From an uncultured Schlesneria sp. (lineage in GTDB: Bacteria; Planctomycetota; Planctomycetia; Planctomycetales; Planctomycetaceae): a stretch of DNA of 37,929 nucleotides. Below are positions 34,533 to 37,929 of this stretch, in pieces; the stretch's first letter is position 1; the number at the start of each line of letters is the position of its first letter. A program made the position numbers and the translations under genes. The notes beneath the pieces were generated by a model. The model saw only the letters and a list, made by a program, of their open reading frames with translations. It was not told the origin of the DNA and ran no database searches. Where the stretch lies: assembly GCA_903858935.1 (NCBI GenBank), contig CAIOKO010000115.1, positions 1-37,929 of the forward strand. Direction: 5' to 3'.

Positions 34533-35672
34533 TCATTCATAATCAACACCTGCAAGTTTGTAGGTTTCCTTCAGGCATTGCGAGGCGTAACGATTGCCGT
34601 TTCGTTGATCAAATTGCTGGGCGAGATTCTGGGCTTCGTTCTGATACCAGGCGGCAAGTTCGGAAATGTCGTACTTGGCATCTGGCCGATACAGAGGATG
34701 TTCCGAGGGAAGCTGGAGCCTAACGGAACTCGTTGCTTTCCTCTTTTTGGTTTCCGAACCTTCGCTCGATGTTTCCCGTAGTTTTCCCTGATCCAGTTTT
34801 TTAAGAAACGCTGAGGCGACTGAATTGAAACGCAAACGTGGTGAATGACATCCCGTTTTCAATGCCCAGATCGCATGCTTACTAAAGATTCGCTTTGCCC
34901 GCACCAGTGCGTTTGTGTGAATGGCCACTAACAGGAACTCAGACACTTCACAGAGATGTTCTTCGTTCTTGGAAGTCAGACGGTAACCCTTTTCGGCGAA
35001 TTTCACGGCGTCATCAATCCGTCCCTGACGCATTAAAGGGCGGATGACGTTACCGAGCGTATTCTGCGGAATCAGGGCGCAAGTCAGCTTTCCTTCGAGG
35101 ATCGGCCGGGCAATTTCCAGAGCTTTCTCATTGTTCTGAGTCGCCGCCCAGAAATAGACCTCAGAGTTGGTCTCACACGCTTCGCAATCCTTCAATCCGT
35201 CTTTCGTTGCGGACTGCCACTTCAACATGTCAACCGCCGCTGCGTCAAAGTCACCCATCTCTGTAAGCATCTGCCAACGTTTGTAAAATACAGCTCGTTG
35301 GCTATAGCCTGCGGCTTCGACGCGACGGCTCATATCCGAAATCATGTCCAGTATTTTGGCCTTCGGAATTTGGGGGAGTTCGACCATCGGATTCAGAATC
35401 CACTTGTACTTCCCTAGTAAGTCACGGGGATCGATTGTGGCCCGATTTTGATCCGCGTGTTTCACATACGCTGCAAAGGCGACAATCGCTCGATCACCCT
35501 GGCCATTGAAAACGGCTGATTGAATCAAGTCCGACCGTAACTTGAAGGCGACATCGGGTTCGCCAAGGACTTCCGCTTCGGCAATCGCTCGTTCAAAAGC
35601 TTCAATCTTCTGCAGGCCGGGCGGAAAACTCGATGCCTCGTTGATCAATTCCTCAAGTCGATTTTGACTCAT
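34533..35672 (-). CDS. Helical-repeat (TPR-like) protein, second tandem copy
   Basis: The 379-aa soluble protein is built of paired helices: PGLQKIEAFERAIAEAEVLG, then DLIQSAVFNGQGDRAIVAFA, and later ALEIARPILEGKL with LGNVIRPLMRQGRIDDAVKFAEKGY. This is TPR-like alternation of small and large residues. A DCEACETN motif near residue 160 and LTC near 190 provide conserved cysteines. It is about 80% identical (my hand count) to the neighbouring 379-aa protein with no gaps, so it is a recent tandem duplicate kept in frame. The start at 35672 has AAGGAAAGAGG just upstream. The frame extends to 35738, but that leader is a decayed copy of the HSP90-like gene's 3' end, not part of this protein. No enzyme motif is seen. 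Confidence 0.75.
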   Translation of the reverse strand: MSQNRLEELINEASSFPPGLQKIEAFERAIAEAEVLGEPDVAFKLRSDLIQSAVFNGQGDRAIVAFAAYVKHADQNRATIDPRDLLGKYKWILNPMVELPQIPKAKILDMISDMSRRVEAAGYSQRAVFYKRWQMLTEMGDFDAAAVDMLKWQSATKDGLKDCEACETNSEVYFWAATQNNEKALEIARPILEGKLTCALIPQNTLGNVIRPLMRQGRIDDAVKFAEKGYRLTSKNEEHLCEVSEFLLVAIHTNALVRAKRIFSKHAIWALKTGCHSPRLRFNSVASAFLKKLDQGKLRETSSEGSETKKRKATSSVRLQLPSEHPLYRPDAKYDISELAAWYQNEAQNLAQQFDQRNGNRYASQCLKETYKLAGVDYE

Positions 35673-35800
35673 CCTCTTTCCTTTTTCCTGGCAAACGATG
35701 ACCGCTTCAATCATCTCCGGAAGGCCGTCACGCATCATTTCAGTTCGTCGAAACGAAGAGGGTCATATCCCGGCAACAGCTCATGAATTCCGGGGCACAG
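35673..35800 (-). pseudogene. Remnant of the HSP90-like gene's 3' end (duplicated fragment)
   Basis: Translated on the minus strand, the stretch before the second copy reads MMRDGLPEMIEAVIVCQEKG, matching the end of the 273-aa protein, MGDGLLGMIELVIDGREKE. The DNA match continues leftwards to about GAGCTGTTGCCGGGATATGACC against TTGTTGCTGGGGCATTACCC. A single-base difference shifts the frame. It is a passenger of the tandem duplication. Confidence 0.7.
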
Positions 35801-35818
35801 TTTTTTCCGTTGTCAGCG

Positions 35819-36958
35819 TCAATCATGTTCAACGCCGGCAAGTTCGTAGGTTTCTTTCAGACATTGCGAGGCGTAACGATTGCCGTTTCGTTGATCAAAT
35901 TGCTGGGCGAGTTTTTCGGCTTCGATCTGATACCAGTTGGCAAGTACGGAAATGTCATACCTGGCATCTGGCTGGTACAGCGGATGTTCCGACGGAAGCT
36001 GGAGTCGAACGGAACTGGCTGCTTTCCTTTTTTTGACGTCCGATGTCTCGCTCGATGTGTCCTTCAGTTTGCCTTGTGCCAGTTTTTTAAGAAACGCGAA
36101 AGCGACTGAATTGAAACGCAAACGCCGCGAGTGAAATCCCGTCTTTAATGCCCAGATTGCATGCTTACTAAAGATTCTTTTTGCGCGTACCAGCGCGTTC
36201 GTGTGCGTGGCAACTAATAGACACTCAGACACTTGATTGAGATAGACTTCGTTCTTAGATGTCAGTCGGTAACCCCTTTCGGCGACTTTCACGGCTTCGT
36301 CAATCCGCCCCAGACGCATTAAAGGGCGAATAATGTTACCAAGCGTATTCTGCGGAATCGCGGTACAAGTCAGCTTTCCTTCGAGGATCGGCCTGGCAAT
36401 TTCCAGGGCTTGCTCATTATTAAAAGTCTCTGCCGAAAAATTGACCTCCGCGTTGGTCTCACACGCTTCGCAATCCTGCAATCCATCTTTCACTTCAGAC
36501 CGCCACCTCTGGATATCGGCCGCTGCGGCTTCAAAGTCACCCATCTCGGCAAGGACTCGCCAGCGAATGTAAAACACTGGTCGCTGGCTATAACCTGCGG
36601 CCTCGACCCGGCGGCTCATATCCGAAACCATGTCCAGGATCTTGGCTTTCGGAATCTGGGGGAGTGCTGGCAGCGCATTCAGAATCCACTTGTATTTCCA
36701 CAGCAGGTCATGGTGATTGATTGTAGCCCAATTTTGATCCGCATTTTTCAAATACGATGCAAAGGAGACAATCGCTCGATCCCCCTGGCCATTGAAAACG
36801 GCTGATTCGATCAAGTCTGACTGCAATTTGAAGGCGACATCGGGTTCGCCAAGGACTTCGGCTTCAGCAATCGCTCGTTCGAGAGCTTCAATCTTCTGCA
36901 GGCCGGGAGGAAAACTCGATGTCTTATTGATCAATTCCTCAAGTCGATTCTGGCTCAT
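35819..36958 (-). CDS. Helical-repeat (TPR-like) protein, first tandem copy
   Basis: The 379-aa paralogue of the gene at 34533-35672 has identical length and helical pattern, including PGLQKIEALERAIAEAEVLG, DCEACETN, and LGNIIRPLMRLGRIDEAVKV. The C-terminal third is the best conserved part (SSVRLQLPSEHPLY, then FDQRNGNRYASQCLKETYEL). Its ATG overlaps the stop of the HSP90-like gene (ATGA at 36955-36958), and AAGGAA lies five to six bases upstream, so the two are translationally coupled. A TPR-like partner next to an HSP90-like protein is reminiscent of eukaryotic HSP90 co-chaperones, but the link here is inference. The period between the two copies is exactly 1286 bp. Confidence 0.78.
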   Translation of the reverse strand: MSQNRLEELINKTSSFPPGLQKIEALERAIAEAEVLGEPDVAFKLQSDLIESAVFNGQGDRAIVSFASYLKNADQNWATINHHDLLWKYKWILNALPALPQIPKAKILDMVSDMSRRVEAAGYSQRPVFYIRWRVLAEMGDFEAAAADIQRWRSEVKDGLQDCEACETNAEVNFSAETFNNEQALEIARPILEGKLTCTAIPQNTLGNIIRPLMRLGRIDEAVKVAERGYRLTSKNEVYLNQVSECLLVATHTNALVRAKRIFSKHAIWALKTGFHSRRLRFNSVAFAFLKKLAQGKLKDTSSETSDVKKRKAASSVRLQLPSEHPLYQPDARYDISVLANWYQIEAEKLAQQFDQRNGNRYASQCLKETYELAGVEHD

Positions 36959-37776
36959 TCACGTTCCTTTTCCCTGCCATCAATCACCAGTTCAATCATC
37001 CCCAGAAGTCCATCACCCATCAGTTTCAATTCTTCGGAGCGAAGCGGGTAATGCCCCAGCAACAATGCTTGAACGTACAACATCTCAATCGCCTTTCGGA
37101 CCAGTGGTTTGTCTTTCACATCTACCAGGCGACGAATCAGACGATTGCGATAGTTCAAACAGAGTTGGGCCGTTGCCAAGGGAGTGCGACTGGCCGCCAG
37201 TCCGTCGAGAATCCCCGACCAGAGATCGTCCGCCTGTTCGCGCGTCCGTTCCAGGTTTCGCTGAAATCCCGCCTCCGAACTGATCGTGTACAGAGTGGGC
37301 AATTGCTCGGGTTGAAATTTCCGGACTTCGGTCTGACAGCCATAACGCCTCAGAATCTGATCTGCCGTCCTTAACAGATCGAATACCTGATCGTGTTCGT
37401 CAACGGTTAACTCTTCAAACGAATCGGTCAACTCAGACACATCGATGGGTTCAACTTGCCGATCAGGAAAGATCTCGGGCAGTTTTTCCAGCAGGCTTGT
37501 ATCGTGAACGTAACCTCCATTCACCAGACAAAAATCCTGCGCGGCAGCGACCCCGGCAACCTGACGGAATTCATCCACCGACCGGACATATTTCACAGTC
37601 GGATGCTGTTTCAGATATTCCCCGAGTGTCATTTGCCCGAGTGATGTCTGAAACGGCAGATAGTCGATAAATAGCTTATAAAATTCGTCACTTTCCACTG
37701 CCAGTGATTTGATGGCCAGAAAATGCAGATCGATTAATTGATCCAACCGTTGACGATCGTTTCTGGCGAGATTCAC
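36955..37776 (-). pseudogene. C-terminal half of a non-canonical HSP90-family protein; no ATPase domain in view
   Basis: The 273-aa frame matches from memory the middle/C-terminal region of the roughly 600-aa HSP90-family proteins (PRK14083 type). The diagnostic run is LPFQTSLGQMTLGEYLKQHP, then VDEFRQVAGVAAAQDFCLVN with GGYVHDTSLLEKLP, and later LNYRNRLIRRL and QALLLGHYPLRSEELKLM. The GHKL ATPase domain and first part of the middle domain (about 330 residues) are absent. The frame opens with GTG at 37776 and meets an in-frame TAA at 37795-37797; the remaining 130 bp to the window edge show no continuation in any frame. It is therefore a 5'-truncated gene or a free-standing C-terminal module. 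No ribosome site precedes the GTG. It overlaps the helical-repeat gene by 4 bp. Confidence 0.6.
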
Positions 37777-37881
37777 CAGGTAATTTCTTAGAGGTTATTT
37801 CAAAACCCAAATTTGCAATAAATACTATGGCAGGCAATTTGCATTCCAATGAGGGAGAAAGGAGACCCTCGCATGCATTTT

Positions 37882-37927
37882 ACCCTGTCACAGTGGCCCC
37901 AACGACGGCGGCCGAATACGACAGGGT
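37882..37927. repeat. Inverted repeat at the right window edge
   Basis: ACCCTGTC (37882-37889) and GACAGGGT (37920-37927) are perfect inverted copies around a GC-rich core that itself contains GGCC pairs. It lies where the missing 5' half of the HSP90-like gene should be, so it may belong to an element that replaced it. It is truncated by the window end, so its extent is unknown. Confidence 0.5.
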
Positions 37928-37929
37928 CC

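Larger units (their letters stand above)
34497..37080. repeat. Tandem duplication with 1286-bp period
   Basis: Start codons (36958, 35672) and stop positions (35819, 34533) are both 1286 bp apart. The duplicated block covers about 100 bp of the HSP90-like 3' end, the whole helical-repeat gene and about 35 bp past its stop. Coding parts have diverged without indels; the HSP90-derived part has decayed. Confidence 0.85.

Noticed and set aside
34241-34723. 160-aa plus-strand frame after the sigma remnant as the missing sigma half
   Set aside because: It has no sigma-4 helix-turn-helix features and its second half is antisense to the helical-repeat gene.
1-37929. tRNA, rRNA or riboswitch genes
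   Set aside because: No cloverleaf-like or recognised aptamer sequence was seen on reading, though a covariance-model scan would be needed to exclude them.

Overview
The window looks like chromosomal DNA of a planctomycete (Planctomycetota). The grounds are family content rather than a database match: secreted PQQ-type beta-propeller proteins, a PPi-type phosphofructokinase, an ECF-type sigma factor of the kind expanded in planctomycetes, a stand-alone FHA protein, and many short dispersed inverted repeats between genes. Most of the window is ordinary core and accessory metabolism. The right-hand 6 kb and the first 1 kb are repeat-rich and contain broken genes.

Layout. 1-1020: the 3' end of an unidentified gene, then 860 bp without a gene, holding a 12-mer direct-repeat array, three inverted repeats and a terminator. 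1021-9958 (all minus strand): PPi-phosphofructokinase, accC, accB, an M24 aminopeptidase, an MMPL/RND transporter, a His-tailed membrane protein and a CNNM/CorC-like CBS protein. The aminopeptidase-accB-accC stretch resembles the widespread pepP-efp-accBC arrangement without efp. 10300-13209 (plus): a MarR regulator, pirin, a DoxX-like membrane protein and an Old Yellow Enzyme, a plausible electrophile/redox-stress unit behind one sigma70-like promoter. 13413-14948: a protein with two FHA domains. 15118-17145 (minus): a short PheT lacking the OB-fold tRNA-binding insert. 17426-22877 (plus): two exported PQQ-propeller proteins, coaE and a small conserved-looking protein. 23012-24972 (plus): glycerate 2-kinase overlapping an amino-acid-kinase-fold protein, possibly linked to C1/serine-cycle metabolism. 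24981-25793 (minus): purQ. 26060-31413 (plus): a DAACS symporter, pdxH, an exported acidic STN/secretin-like protein and a patatin-like lipoprotein.

Right-hand accessory region. 31555-32460 contains two and a fraction tandem copies of a 426-bp unit. Each full copy carries a 32-bp palindrome, and the partial third copy supplies the last codons of a RecA-fold ATPase gene (32435-33598, minus). A 100-bp inverted repeat and a truncated ECF sigma gene follow. The end of the window (34533-37776, minus) carries the C-terminal half of a non-canonical HSP90-family protein, with no ATPase domain in the visible sequence. It overlaps by 4 bp the first of two equal-length (379 aa) helical-repeat (TPR-like) proteins. 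The second is a 1286-bp tandem duplicate that also carries a decayed copy of the HSP90 gene's 3' end. This HSP90-like/helical-repeat pairing is my best candidate for an undescribed system; its function is not visible from the sequence.
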